A DNA stretch of 64,000 bases from Jiella soli (GCF_020615385.1 NZ_JAJAVB010000007.1:54279-118278); one strand, 5' to 3'; counted from the first letter of the stretch, positions 43,087 through 52,643 are shown. Notes: generated by a model from the sequence alone, not told the origin. A program made the numbers and translations.

Positions 43087-43895
43087 TCCCGGCCGCGCCG
43101 CGGTCACGGGTTCGCTCCCGGTTCGGCCGATCCGGCCATCCGTGTGATGGGCGGGCGGCAAAGCCCCCGGCCCTTCGATCCGCCGCCGACACCCGCGTCA
43201 CGAACGGGGTTCGCCCGCCGGGACCGAGGCGGCGAGATCATGCCGCCGCTTCGAACGCGCGATGTCGACCCCGGATGCCTCTCGGGATCGACGCCGCGCC
43301 GCGCCCTCAGCCATCCGAGTACGGCGCCCTGCCGGCCAAGCGTGAGCATCGCGCAGGACCGAGCAGTCGGAACGGCCCGCGACGTCGCGGCCGGGACGGA
43401 ACACGCGCACACGCCGTCGTCTTATCCGGCACGGCGGGCAGCCAGGGGACGGCATCCTCGCAACGCGGCTCCCAGAAACGACGCTGACCAACCGGCGGTC
43501 CCGCATCGCCCATTGTTGGAAACAGGCGCCAGAGCACCATCCTTTCCGTCGGCATCAGGACCGTGATCAGGCGAGGCGCTTGTGCCGGCCGCCGGCCCCC
43601 GGCCGCAGCGCGCCCTTTCCCTTCATGCGCGACGATCTCGCCGATCCCTTTCCGGCATTGATGAAAACGCTCGCTGCCAAAGCGGGATTTTCATCATGCC
43701 TCCAGCCTGGCGCCCTCAAATCCCGATGTGTTTCCCGGGCCGGCGCGTTGGCGCCTGCGAACGCTGGTAGAGGCAAGCGAGCTCGACCCGGCGGCAGGAT
43801 TGATCCGTCTTCGAGGACGGCTCCGCTGCCGCTCCGCGCAAGCCGCTTCTGGAACCGCGCGGCGATCGCCGCACCCTTCCCGCGCGGCGGCAGGC
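43087..43895. other. 0.8-kb GC-rich stretch without a recognised gene
   Basis: 809 bases between convergent tadD and tadC. Several open frames exist on both strands, but all have Arg/Pro-rich shadow composition, no ribosome sites and no family pattern. No strong terminator or tRNA was seen. It may be decayed sequence or hold RNA elements that cannot be recognised by eye. Confidence 0.6.
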
Positions 43896-44888
43896 TCAGT
43901 GATAGCCCATGACCCGGATGATCGCCGGGCCGATGATCACCACGAACAGCACCGGCAGGAAGAACACGATCAGCGGCACGGTAAGCTTCGGCGGCAGGGC
44001 GGCGGCCTTCTTCTCGGCCATGTTCATCCGCAGGTCGCGGTTTTCCTGCGCCATCACTCGCAGCGCGTTGCCGAGCGGCGTGCCGTAGCGCTCCGCCTGG
44101 ACGAGCGCGGTACAGACCGCCTTGACCCCGTCGAGGCCGGTGCGGATGGCCAGATTGTCGTAGGCCGCCTTGCGGTCCGGCAGGTAGGAGAGCTCGGCGC
44201 AGACGAGGATCAGCTCCTCGGCGAGCGGAATCGACTGGATGCCGATCTCGTCGGCGACCCGGCGGAACGCATATTCGATCGAGGAGCCGGATTCGACGCA
44301 GATCAGCATCAGGTCGAGCGCGTCCGGCCAGGCCCGCGTGATCGATTGCCGGCGCTTCTGCGCCTTGTTGCTGACGTAGAGGACCGGAAGGTAGAAGCCG
44401 ATCGAGACCGCGCCAAGCAGGACCATCACCCGGACGACGCCCGGCCGGTTCTGCAGGACGCCGAGGCCGAAGAGATAGAAGGCGGCGACCGACACCAGCA
44501 CGAGCGGCAGCGCGACGCGCGCGAAGAGGAACAGGGTCAGCGGCCGCTGGCCGCGATAGCCGGCGCCGCGCAGGGTCGACACCGTCTTGTCGTCGACCAG
44601 CGCCTTGCGCAGGTTCAGCCGGTCGACGACGACGCTGGCGATGCCCTTGTTGTCCTGCTGGCGCAGCCCCATGCCGCGGCCGCGCTCCTTCTCGATGGCG
44701 AGCCGCGCGCGCTCGCGGGCCCGCACCTGGTCGCGTTCGAGCGCCACCGCCTTCATGCGGTTCTTCAGCTCGTTGCCGGACAGGATGGGCAGGGCGACCG
44801 AGAGAAAGGTGGCGAATACGGCCGCGGCGACGAGCAGGCTGATGACCATCTGCGTCGACAGGCCGATCACGGCGAACATCGAATCCAT
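43896..44888 (-). CDS. tadC: TadC, inner-membrane platform protein of the Tad pilus
   Basis: 330 aa. A GspF/T2SSF domain lies in the second half: RRQSITRAWPDALDLMLICVESGSSIEYAFRRVADEIG and ERYGTPLGNALRVMAQENRDLRMNMAEKKAAALPPKLTVPLIVFFLPVLFVVIIGPA. Four helices in all, one at the amino end, two near 115-165 and one at the end. With TadB it forms the platform that the CpaF ATPase turns. 81 bases after tadB; last gene of the minus-strand tad operon. Confidence 0.95.
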   Translation of the reverse strand: MDSMFAVIGLSTQMVISLLVAAAVFATFLSVALPILSGNELKNRMKAVALERDQVRARERARLAIEKERGRGMGLRQQDNKGIASVVVDRLNLRKALVDDKTVSTLRGAGYRGQRPLTLFLFARVALPLVLVSVAAFYLFGLGVLQNRPGVVRVMVLLGAVSIGFYLPVLYVSNKAQKRRQSITRAWPDALDLMLICVESGSSIEYAFRRVADEIGIQSIPLAEELILVCAELSYLPDRKAAYDNLAIRTGLDGVKAVCTALVQAERYGTPLGNALRVMAQENRDLRMNMAEKKAAALPPKLTVPLIVFFLPVLFVVIIGPAIIRVMGYH

Positions 44889-44969
44889 GGCGGCGATCGC
44901 CCTTTTCTGTTCGCCCGGAATCCGCGCGTGGTGTTCCCGCGCGGCCCGGGCGGCCGTTTCTGTTGCCGA

Positions 44970-45977
44970 TCAGAAGTCGAAGCTGATCATCTGCTTCATC
45001 ACGAAGATGCCCATCCCCATCCAGATCGCGCCGCCGAGCATCATGATCTTGCCGATATTGGTCGTGTAGAGCGCTACCATGTAGTCCGGCGTCGTCACGC
45101 AGATGATCAGGAAGACGAGGAAGGGCAGCGCGCCGATGATCGCGCCGGAGGCCTTGGCCTCCATCGACATCGCCTGGATCTTGCCCTTCATCTTCTTGCG
45201 CTCGCGCAGAACCTTGGACAGATTGCCGAGCGCCTCCGAGAGGTTGCCGCCGGCCTGGGCCTGAATGCCGATGACGATCGAGAAGAAGTTGGCTTCCGAG
45301 GTCGGAATGTTGCGGTAGAGCCGGGCGACGGCGTCGCCGATCGGCATGCCCATCTGCTGGGACTCCACGATCTTGCGGAACTCGCTCGCCACCGGCTCGG
45401 GGGATTCGCTCGCCACCATGCGCAGCGTGTCGTTGAGCGGCAGTCCCGACTTGATGCCGCGCACGATCAGATCGACCGAGTTCGGGAATTCGTCAGTGAA
45501 CTTCTGCAGCCGCTTCTTGCGCGCCCGCGACAGGAAGAAGCGCGGCAGCCCGAAGCCGGCCACGAAGGCGATGCCCACCGCCGCGAAGACCTGCAGCTTG
45601 AACATCAGCGCGAGGACGAGGGCGACGAGGCCCAAGACCGCGCTCAGCCAGATGAACTGCTTCGGCGTCATCGCCGTGCCGGCCTGTTCCAGCCGCCGGG
45701 CGAGGCTCAGCTTGCTGGTATGCTTGTCGCGCTCCTTGTTGCGCACCTCCAGCTCCTTCAGCGAGGACTGGATGGTCCTGCGCCGCTTCACCTGTTCCTG
45801 GAGCCGGTCGCGCGCCGCCTTGGAGGCCGCGCGGTCGCTTTCGTCACGGATGAACTGGGAGCGCCGCTGTTCGACCTTCTTCTCGCGGGCGAGCAGCGGC
45901 TGCAGCAACGCGAAGGCGAGACCGCCCCCCGCGATCGTCGACAGGATGACGAAGAGGATTGCCGCCGGGCCGGACAT
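44970..45977 (-). CDS. tadB: TadB, inner-membrane platform protein of the Tad pilus
   Basis: 335 aa from MSGPAAILFVILSTIAGGGLAF; the ATG overlaps the cpaF stop by one base (TGATG). A charged coiled segment at residues 35-85 is followed by LARRLEQAG and helices, then the GspF domain (FTDEFPNSVDLIVRGIKSGLPLNDTLRMVASESPEPVASEFRKIVESQQMGMPIGDAVARLYRNIP and IGIQAQAGGNLSEALGNLS). Partner of TadC. Open frame upstream to 46343 lies within cpaF. Confidence 0.95.
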   Translation of the reverse strand: MSGPAAILFVILSTIAGGGLAFALLQPLLAREKKVEQRRSQFIRDESDRAASKAARDRLQEQVKRRRTIQSSLKELEVRNKERDKHTSKLSLARRLEQAGTAMTPKQFIWLSAVLGLVALVLALMFKLQVFAAVGIAFVAGFGLPRFFLSRARKKRLQKFTDEFPNSVDLIVRGIKSGLPLNDTLRMVASESPEPVASEFRKIVESQQMGMPIGDAVARLYRNIPTSEANFFSIVIGIQAQAGGNLSEALGNLSKVLRERKKMKGKIQAMSMEAKASGAIIGALPFLVFLIICVTTPDYMVALYTTNIGKIMMLGGAIWMGMGIFVMKQMISFDF

Positions 45978-47461
45978 CAGATCTTCACTCCCTCGTCGGA
46001 GACGGCGCTGGCGTCGATCGCCGCGGCGAGGCGTTGCTCTTCGTTGTAATAGCGGGCCCGCTCCCAGAAGTGCGGGCGGCCGACCCCGGTCGAGCGGTGC
46101 CGCCCGATGATCCGCCCCTGCGCGTCCTCGCCGAGGATCTCGTAAACGAGCAGGTCCTGCGTGGTGATGACATCGCCCTCCATGCCGAGCACCTCGGTGA
46201 TGTGGGTGATCCGGCGCGAGCCGTCGCGCAGGCGCGCCGCCTGGATGATGACGTCGATCGAGCCGGTGACGATCTCCTTCACCGTCCGCGAGGGCAGCGA
46301 GAAGCCGCCCATGGCGATCATCGATTCGATACGGTTCAGGCACTCGCGCGGCGAGTTGGAATGGATCGTGCCCATCGAGCCGTCATGGCCGGTATTCATC
46401 GCCTGCAGGAGGTCGAAGACCTCCGGTCCGCGCACCTCGCCGACGATGATCCGCTCGGGCCGCATGCGCAGGCAGTTCTTGACGAGGTCGCGCATGGTGA
46501 TCTCGCCCTCGCCCTCGATATTGGGCGGGCGGGTTTCCAGGCGCACCACATGCGGCTGCTGCAGCTGCAGCTCGGCCGAGTCCTCGCAGGTGATGATCCG
46601 CTCGTCGGCGTCGATATAGCGGGTCAGGCAGTTCAAGAGCGTCGTCTTGCCCGAGCCGGTACCGCCGGAGATGACGACGTTGCAGCGCACCCGGCCGATG
46701 ATCTGCAGGATCGTCGCGCCCTCCGGCGTGATCGCGCCGAACTTGACAAGCTGGTCGAGGGTGAGCTTGTCCTTCTTGAACTTTCGGATGGTGAGCGCGG
46801 TGCCGTCGATCGACAGCGGCGGCGCGATGACGTTGACGCGGCTGCCGTCGGGAAGGCGGGCGTCGCAGATCGGCGAGGTCTCGTCGACGCGGCGGCCGAC
46901 CTGGCTGACGATGCGCTGGCAGATGTTGAGGAGCTGCTGGTTGTCGCGGAAGCGGACACCGGTCTGCTGCACCTTGCCGCCGACTTCGATGAAGGTCTGG
47001 TTGGCGCCGTTCACCATGATGTCGGCGATGTCGTCGCGCGCCAGCAGCGGCTCCAGCGGGCCGTAGCCGAGCACGTCGTTGCAGATGTCCGAGAGCAGTT
47101 CCTCCTGCTCGGCGATCGACATGGCGAAGTTCTTGATCGCGACGATGTCGTTGACGATGTCGCGGATCTCCTCACGCGCGCTCTCATGGTCCATGGAGGC
47201 GAGCTGCGACAGGTCGATCGTGTCGATCAGCGCGGCGAAGACCTGGCTCTTGCGCTGATAGTATTCGTCCGAGAGAACCGGCGCCGGGCGCGGCGCATCG
47301 ACCTGCGGCTCCGGCCGCATCGCGGCGGCGACCGGCCGGACCGGTTCGGGCGCCGGCCGCGAGGGAGCTGGCGACGATGCCGCCGCAGCGGGCCGCGGCT
47401 TTTGCTGCAGCGTCGACAGGTCGCCGGTCGATGAGGTGTCGCTTCCGCGCTTTCCGAACAT
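45977..47461 (-). CDS. cpaF: CpaF/TadA, pilus assembly ATPase
   Basis: 494 aa. A Pro/Ala-rich amino tail (residues 20-60) precedes the secretion ATPase: LGYGPLEPLLARDDIADIMVNG, VNVIAPPLSIDGTALTIRKF, Walker A VISGGTGSGKTTLLN near 280, Asp box RIITCEDSAELQL, and Walker B/His box MRPERIIVGEVRGPEVFDLLQAMNTGHDGSMGTIHSNSP. Hexameric motor for Flp pilus extension and probably retraction. 37 bases downstream of cpaE. Confidence 0.97.
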   Translation of the reverse strand: MFGKRGSDTSSTGDLSTLQQKPRPAAAASSPAPSRPAPEPVRPVAAAMRPEPQVDAPRPAPVLSDEYYQRKSQVFAALIDTIDLSQLASMDHESAREEIRDIVNDIVAIKNFAMSIAEQEELLSDICNDVLGYGPLEPLLARDDIADIMVNGANQTFIEVGGKVQQTGVRFRDNQQLLNICQRIVSQVGRRVDETSPICDARLPDGSRVNVIAPPLSIDGTALTIRKFKKDKLTLDQLVKFGAITPEGATILQIIGRVRCNVVISGGTGSGKTTLLNCLTRYIDADERIITCEDSAELQLQQPHVVRLETRPPNIEGEGEITMRDLVKNCLRMRPERIIVGEVRGPEVFDLLQAMNTGHDGSMGTIHSNSPRECLNRIESMIAMGGFSLPSRTVKEIVTGSIDVIIQAARLRDGSRRITHITEVLGMEGDVITTQDLLVYEILGEDAQGRIIGRHRSTGVGRPHFWERARYYNEEQRLAAAIDASAVSDEGVKI

Positions 47462-47498
47462 GTCGCGCAGTCTCCTGAGAGTGATGCTGGGTGCGCGC

Positions 47499-48764
47499 CT
47501 ATTTCAGGCGCAGGCGACCCAAGAGGCCCGGCCGCTTCGGCTTCTTCACCTCGCCGCGCCCGGTGAGGACGTGGGCGACGTGGTGAAAGGCCTCGATCGC
47601 CGGGTGCTTCTGGTCGGTCTCGGCGATCATCCGCCCGCTATTGGCGGCGTTGCCGAAGGCGGCCGGATCGAAGACGATCTCGGCAACCGGCGTCAGGCCG
47701 AGCGGCTCGCAGAATTCCGAAGCCGAGATCTCCGGTCGCTTCGGGATCTGGATCTGGTTGAGCACGAGATGCGGCGGAGCATCGTTCGGCCTGAGCTTCT
47801 TCAGCGTGTCGACGAGGTTCTTGGCGTTGCGCAGATTGGCAAGATCGGGCGTCGCCGTCAGCACGATCTGGTCGGCCTGTGCCAGGACGTTCTTCGTCCA
47901 GTCGCTCCAGGCATGGGGAACGTCGAGCACGACGGCGGGCGCGCCGCGCTGGGCGGTCTCGATCAGCGACTGGAAGGCGTCGGGCGTGAAGTCGTAGGTG
48001 CGGTCGAGGACCGAGGGCGCGGCGAGCAGCGACAGATGGTCGGCGCAGCGCGCCAACAGGCGGTCGAGCAGGACGTCGTCCATGCGGTCGGCGGAGAAGA
48101 TCGCTTCCGCGATGCCCTGCGCCGGATCCTGATCGAAATTGATGTTGGCCGTGCCGAAGGGCAGGTCGAGATCGGCCAGGACGACGTCGCTCTTGAAGAG
48201 GTTGGCGATCGACCAGGAGACGTTGTGCGCCAGCGTCGAGGAGCCGACGCCGCCCTTGGCGCCGACAAAGGCGACGGTGCGGCCGAGCGGCTCGCTGTCC
48301 TCGGCGACGAACAGCGCGCCGATCACGCCCATCACGTCGGAGATCGAGATCGGCGCGACGAGATATTCGGAGATGCCGCGCTTGATCAGGTCGCGATAGA
48401 GCTGGACGTCGTTGTAGTGGCCGATGACGACGACCCGCGAGCCGGGGTCGCAGACCTCGGCCAGCGATTCGAGTTCGGCGACGAGTTCCTCGGGCGGCTG
48501 GCGCGATTCCAGGATCACGAGGTTGGGCGTCGGGGCCGAGCCGAAATGCTCGACCGCAGCGCGGATCCCGCCGAGATGAACCTTCAGATGGGCCTTGACC
48601 ATCCGCCGGTCGCGGCCAGCCTTCTCGATCGGCCCAGCGACCCCTTCGGATTCGCAGAACGCCTGGATCGAGATCCGCGGGATCGGGCGGACACGGTCGA
48701 GGCGGCCGCGCTCTTCGGCGTCCTCGGCGGCCTCGCCGGCGGAGTGAGCCCTGTCGATGCTCAT
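47499..48764 (-). CDS. cpaE: CpaE/TadZ, ParA-like localisation ATPase of the Tad pilus
   Basis: 421 aa from MSIDRAHSAGEAAEDAEE, two bases after the cpaD stop; an ATG five codons earlier overlaps cpaD. A receiver-like amino domain (LVILESRQPPEELVAELESLAEVCDPGSRVVVIGHYNDVQLYRDLIKRGISEYLVAPI) precedes a deviant Walker A of the MinD/ParA type, FVGAKGGVGSSTLAHN, and the switch DLDLPFGTANINFDQD. Directs the pilus machine to its cellular site. The tail KKPKRPGLLGRLRLK is basic and may touch the membrane. Confidence 0.95.
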   Translation of the reverse strand: MSIDRAHSAGEAAEDAEERGRLDRVRPIPRISIQAFCESEGVAGPIEKAGRDRRMVKAHLKVHLGGIRAAVEHFGSAPTPNLVILESRQPPEELVAELESLAEVCDPGSRVVVIGHYNDVQLYRDLIKRGISEYLVAPISISDVMGVIGALFVAEDSEPLGRTVAFVGAKGGVGSSTLAHNVSWSIANLFKSDVVLADLDLPFGTANINFDQDPAQGIAEAIFSADRMDDVLLDRLLARCADHLSLLAAPSVLDRTYDFTPDAFQSLIETAQRGAPAVVLDVPHAWSDWTKNVLAQADQIVLTATPDLANLRNAKNLVDTLKKLRPNDAPPHLVLNQIQIPKRPEISASEFCEPLGLTPVAEIVFDPAAFGNAANSGRMIAETDQKHPAIEAFHHVAHVLTGRGEVKKPKRPGLLGRLRLK

Positions 48765-48766
48765 GG

Positions 48767-49528
48767 TCAGCGGCTCCACGTGTAGTCCGATTCGGTTTCG
48801 GTGGGCTCGGACACGGTCTTCTTGCCGTTGCGATAGTTGTCGAGCACGGTGTTGCGGCGGCCGGCATCGATCGTGTCCATCCCCCGCGGTCCGAGGAGGT
48901 CGCGCGGATCGGCGATCTGGGCCGCCAGGTTCTGCTGGCTGGCGCAGCCGAAGTTGTAATATTCCTTGTTCTCGGACGTATCGCCGAGATCGTCCGGCCA
49001 GCGGCCGCAGGGACCGGTCTTGGCGACGAGCGTGTCGAAGGCGAGGCGGATCGGCGTCGCACCCTGATCGCCGATCGCCTGGTACGGCACGACGATGATA
49101 CGGCTGCGCTCGACGCCGTTCCTGTGCAGGATGGCGACGACGTCATTCGAGACCGCCTGCGCCGCGCCCTGATTGACCGAGCCATAGGGCAGCATCACCC
49201 GCATCGTGTCGGCGCCCGAGCCCTTGAAACGGGCGGCGAACTCCTCGACCCGGCTGCGGGCGGACAGCGTCAGCCTGGCCTCCGAGGCAGTGATCGGCAG
49301 GTCGATGGCGGTCTCGGCCTGCGAGACCACGATCGGATGGCGGGTCCGGTAGTCGTCGGGGATCGCGCCGACCTCGACATTGTGGACGTTCGCGCAGCCG
49401 GCGAAGGCCGACAGGAGCGCGAGGGGCAGGATCGCTCCGAACCGCTCGAGGTGCCGGCGACGCCGGTTCGAGCGGCCGGCGGAACTGACAGGAGGTGTCG
49501 TCACGGGCGTGGTCCTCGCAGCGGTCAT
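48767..49528 (-). CDS. cpaD: CpaD, pilus assembly lipoprotein
   Basis: 253 aa. A long basic start (RSNRRRRHLERFG) leads to a signal with lipobox LLSAFAGCAN (Cys near 45). Then the CpaD pattern: DDYRTRHPIVVSQAETAIDLPI, FAARFKGSGADTMRVMLPYGSVNQ, VDVVAILHRNGVERSRIIVVPYQA-like, CGRWPDDLGDTSENKEYYNFGCASQQNLAAQIADPRDLLGPRGMD. Periplasmic/outer-membrane partner of the CpaC secretin. The start overlaps the cpaC stop (ATGA). Confidence 0.94.
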   Translation of the reverse strand: MTAARTTPVTTPPVSSAGRSNRRRRHLERFGAILPLALLSAFAGCANVHNVEVGAIPDDYRTRHPIVVSQAETAIDLPITASEARLTLSARSRVEEFAARFKGSGADTMRVMLPYGSVNQGAAQAVSNDVVAILHRNGVERSRIIVVPYQAIGDQGATPIRLAFDTLVAKTGPCGRWPDDLGDTSENKEYYNFGCASQQNLAAQIADPRDLLGPRGMDTIDAGRRNTVLDNYRNGKKTVSEPTETESDYTWSR

Positions 49529-51147
49529 TTGTAGATGTAGCCGACGACGCCGTGGTACCGGCCGGGCGGCAGATCGGTTTCCATGTGGCCGTAGACGCGG
49601 TTGAGGCGGCCGAGGAAATTGGCGGAGCCGTCGCTGGAGAAATTCAGGCCGTCATCCGGCCGGGCCAGCGCCTGACGCGCGACGGGGCGCACCAGATAGG
49701 GCGTCACGATGACCACGAGTTCGGTCTCGTAGTGCTGGAAGTCGCGGCTTCTGAACAGCGAGCCGAGGACCGGGATCTTGGACAGGCCGGGATAGCCGGA
49801 CAGGACCTGCCGGGTCTCGTTGCGCACCAGGCCTGCGATCACCAGCGATCCGCCGGAGGGAAGCTCGACGGTGGTGTCGGCGAGGCGCTTGCGAATGCCG
49901 ACGGCTCCGACGCCGCCGTCCGCGCCGCCCGACACGTGGTAGGGATTTTCGAATGTCGGCTCCGATACGGACGTCCGGATCTTCAGGCTGATGCGACCGG
50001 CGGACAGGACGACGGGGCTGAAGTCGAGCCCGATCCCGTATTCGATCCGCGTGTTGTCCAACTGACGTGTCGCGGGAACCGCGGGCACCGTCTCGTAGAT
50101 CGGCTGGCCGGATCCGTCATAGCCCTTGAACTGCTGATATGCGGGCGTGCCGGGCGAATATTCCTGCCCCTGCGGTATGGTGAACTCGCCGCCGACCTTG
50201 AAGCTCGCCTTCTCTCCGGAGATGGCGGTCAGGCTCGGCTCGGCGAGCGTCTTCATCACCCCGGCCTGCTCCAGCGCGTTGAGCTGCGCGGTGACGTCGT
50301 AGTCGCCGAAGGACTTGCTCAAGCCGAGATAGCTGTTGGACAGCGCCTTTCCGAAGGCGAAGGGGTTGTCCATGTTGGCATAGCTGATGCCGTCGTTCAC
50401 CGAACCGTTGAGGCCGAGCTGCTTGACGACCGAGCGCTGCACCTCCGCCACCGTCACCTTCAGCGTCACCTGATCCTCGCCGGCGATCTGCAGAAGGTTG
50501 ATGATCTGGCTCTGGCGCCGGTCCTCGGAGGCGAAGGCGACGTCGCCATTGCCGCCCTGCGAGCCGCCCGGGGCCGTGGCCGACTGGATGTACTGGCCGG
50601 TGGTCCCCTCGCCGCCGGTCACGAACACCCTGGCGAGGCGCTCGACCTTCGATGCGTCTTGCGGCGTCTGGACGCTGCCGGTCAGAACGACGTTGTCGTT
50701 CAGCATCTCGACCGAAACGTTCGAATTGGGGACGTATTTGCGGATCGTCGCCTCGAGCCCCGAGATGTCGCGCTCGATCTTCAGGTCGATCGAGGCGATC
50801 TGGCGGTTCTGGGCGTCGAAGACGACGATGTTGGTCTGGCCGATCTGCTTGCCGAAGATGTAGATCCGGCGGGCGTCGCGGGTGACCGCGTCGGCGACGG
50901 CGGGATTGGCGACGAGGATGTCGTGGGCGTCGGCCGACAGGACGATGACCTTCGACTTGTTCAGCCCCAGATTGATCGTCTGCTGACCCGCCCGGGCATT
51001 GACCACCGCCTGTTCGGCCAGGGCCGGCACGGGCATGGCGAAGGGCACGAGCGCCGTGGAAAGCGCGGCAAGGCCCAGGACCGACTGGCGCAGAGCCGCC
51101 GCGATCCTCTGTGTCGGCATGGAAGCGGTCATGGATCTGCCCGTCAT
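49525..51147 (-). CDS. cpaC: CpaC/RcpA, outer-membrane secretin of the Tad pilus
   Basis: 540 aa from MTGRSMTASMPTQRI, overlapping the cpaB stop (ATGA). Signal peptide ends PALAEQ. Pilus-type N0 and BON domains (GLNKSKVIVLSADAHDILVANPAVADAVTRDARRIYIFGKQIGQTNIVVFDAQ; EATIRKYVPNSNVSVEMLNDNVVLTGSVQTP). The secretin core includes EPSLTAISGEKASFKVGGEFTIPQ, VPSGGS-like VELPSGGSLVIAGLVRNE, KIPVLGSLFRSRDFQHYETELVVIVTPYLVRP. Forms the pore through which the pilus leaves. Open frame upstream to 51753 lies inside cpaB. Confidence 0.97.
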   Translation of the reverse strand: MTGRSMTASMPTQRIAAALRQSVLGLAALSTALVPFAMPVPALAEQAVVNARAGQQTINLGLNKSKVIVLSADAHDILVANPAVADAVTRDARRIYIFGKQIGQTNIVVFDAQNRQIASIDLKIERDISGLEATIRKYVPNSNVSVEMLNDNVVLTGSVQTPQDASKVERLARVFVTGGEGTTGQYIQSATAPGGSQGGNGDVAFASEDRRQSQIINLLQIAGEDQVTLKVTVAEVQRSVVKQLGLNGSVNDGISYANMDNPFAFGKALSNSYLGLSKSFGDYDVTAQLNALEQAGVMKTLAEPSLTAISGEKASFKVGGEFTIPQGQEYSPGTPAYQQFKGYDGSGQPIYETVPAVPATRQLDNTRIEYGIGLDFSPVVLSAGRISLKIRTSVSEPTFENPYHVSGGADGGVGAVGIRKRLADTTVELPSGGSLVIAGLVRNETRQVLSGYPGLSKIPVLGSLFRSRDFQHYETELVVIVTPYLVRPVARQALARPDDGLNFSSDGSANFLGRLNRVYGHMETDLPPGRYHGVVGYIYK

Positions 51148-51968
51148 TTGGCGTTCGTGGTGACGTCGGAGGACTCGCCGTAGCGGACCACCCGGATCGT
51201 GTTGCGCTTGTGGCTCTCCTGGGCGAGCAGGAAGGCAGCGTAGCCGGGGGTTCCGGGGATCGAGTCGGACAGGGAGCGCAGCGAGAGCACCAGCCGGTCG
51301 GCCATCTGCTGGGCCGCGGTCAGGGCCTCCGCCTGCTCGGGGTCGACCTCGAGCGTCGCCGTCGATCCGACGACGACCTTGGCGCCGTCCTTCTCCTCGA
51401 CGGTCTGGTCGATCGCCAGGACGCGCAGATTGCGCAGCACCGTCTCGGTGTTCATGCGCTCCTTCTGCCCGTCGGCATCGGCGACGCGCCGGGTCATGAT
51501 GACGTCGACATGGTCGTTGGGCAGGATGAAGCCGCCGGCAGCGGTGTCGACCGCGATGCGCACCGAGATCGCGCGCTTGCCGGCCGGCAGGATCGCCGAC
51601 ATGAAGCCGTGGTCGGGGCGGATCAGCTTGGCTTCGCGCACCGGCTCGCCGGCGAAGAAGGACTGCCGGGCGATCGACCCCTTGAGGTCCTCGACCGCGG
51701 TCGGCCGGTCCTTCTTCAGAATCAGGGTTGGGCCGATGCCGTCTTCCGGCCATTTCTGCCAGCCGAGCGCGCCATTGGTCGGCTGGCCCATTTCCAGCGC
51801 CGTCGTGGTGACCAGGACATCCTCGAGCTTCACAGGCGGCTCGGCCGGGGCCGCGGTGATGATCACCTGGTCCCTGGGCTTGGAACTGGAAAGACTGAGG
51901 GCGAGTAGTCCGGCGCCCAAAGCCGCAAGCAATGCGACTCCGATTACCGCGACACGAGCCAGGCTCAT
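51144..51968 (-). CDS. cpaB: CpaB/RcpC, pilus assembly SAF-domain protein
   Basis: 274 aa from MSLARVAVIGVALLAALGAG with GGGAG upstream. One amino helix, then the SAF domain (VEDLKGSIARQSFFAGEPVREAKLIRP) and the RcpC part (MSAILPAGKRAISVRIAVDTAAGGFILPNDHVDVIMTRRV, LRNLRVLAIDQTVEE, VLSLRSLSD). Periplasmic, thought to act with the secretin and peptidoglycan. A TTAACCAT half-site (52040-52047, minus) precedes the start by about 72 bases. Confidence 0.94.
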   Translation of the reverse strand: MSLARVAVIGVALLAALGAGLLALSLSSSKPRDQVIITAAPAEPPVKLEDVLVTTTALEMGQPTNGALGWQKWPEDGIGPTLILKKDRPTAVEDLKGSIARQSFFAGEPVREAKLIRPDHGFMSAILPAGKRAISVRIAVDTAAGGFILPNDHVDVIMTRRVADADGQKERMNTETVLRNLRVLAIDQTVEEKDGAKVVVGSTATLEVDPEQAEALTAAQQMADRLVLSLRSLSDSIPGTPGYAAFLLAQESHKRNTIRVVRYGESSDVTTNAK

Positions 51969-52039
51969 CCGATCACTCCCGCAACGTCGCCGCACGTTTG
52001 CGGCTGCTCCGGCAGTTATCGGCCCAAAACCCTCAATGT

Positions 52040-52047
52040 ATGGTTAA
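52040..52047 (-). promoter_or_regulatory. TTAACCAT motif before cpaB (possible CtrA half-site)
   Basis: TTAACCAT on the minus strand lies 72 bases before the cpaB start. This octamer is the best-conserved half of CtrA sites in Rhizobiales. No second half at the standard distance, so confidence is limited. Confidence 0.35.
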
Positions 52048-52118
52048 CAAACTCTGTCGAAGACGGGCCGCTCGCGAGCATGGGCGGCCGTCCGCCCGGG
52101 GATCGGCGGGCGAAGAGG

Positions 52119-52643
52119 TTACATCGACGCGCCGAGGAGGCCGGCGGCGATCTTGTCGACCCAGGCGCTCTGCGAGAACACGAAGAGCCCGGCCCCGCCG
52201 AGCGCGATACCATAGGGCACGCCGGTCTCGGCGCTGAGGAGGCGGTCGACGAAGCCGATGCCGGTGGCCGGAGCGATCTGCGACCGCGAAAGCAGTAGGA
52301 GGATGGTCAGGACGGCGCCGAACACCGAAGCCAGCATGACATAGGAGAACAGGGCCGGGGTAAGGCCGAACCAGACCGCCGTCGCGGCGAAGAGCTTGGC
52401 GTCGCCCCCGCCGATCCATCCGGCGGCGAAGGCCGCGAAGCCGAATGAGAGGCAAGCCACACCGGCCACCAGATGCATGCCGATCTCCCCTGCGGGCATT
52501 CCGGTCAGCCAGGCGAGAAGCGGGAAGGAAAGGGCCAGCACGGCCGACACCCGGTTGGCGATCGTCATCGACACGAGGTCGGACAGGGCCGCGTAGATCA
52601 TCGCGAACGGAAACACCAGGAGGCCAAGGGAAACGATCATCAT
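52119..52643 (-). CDS. cpaA: CpaA/TadV, prepilin peptidase
   Basis: 174 aa from MMIVSLGLLVFPFAMIYAALSDLVSMTI with GGAG upstream; earlier in-frame ATGs have no support. A24 peptidase features: first catalytic Asp in YAALSDLVSM, second in the GGGD motif AGWIGGGDAKLFAATAVWFG. About five to six helices. Cleaves and may methylate Flp prepilin and the TadE-type pseudopilins. Lies between the pilin gene and cpaB. Confidence 0.95.
   Translation of the reverse strand: MMIVSLGLLVFPFAMIYAALSDLVSMTIANRVSAVLALSFPLLAWLTGMPAGEIGMHLVAGVACLSFGFAAFAAGWIGGGDAKLFAATAVWFGLTPALFSYVMLASVFGAVLTILLLLSRSQIAPATGIGFVDRLLSAETGVPYGIALGGAGLFVFSQSAWVDKIAAGLLGASM

Noticed and set aside
43144..43912. Several ORFs of 60-140 codons between tadD and tadC on both strands
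   Set aside because: Arg/Pro-rich composition, no ribosome sites, mutually overlapping and no recognisable motif.
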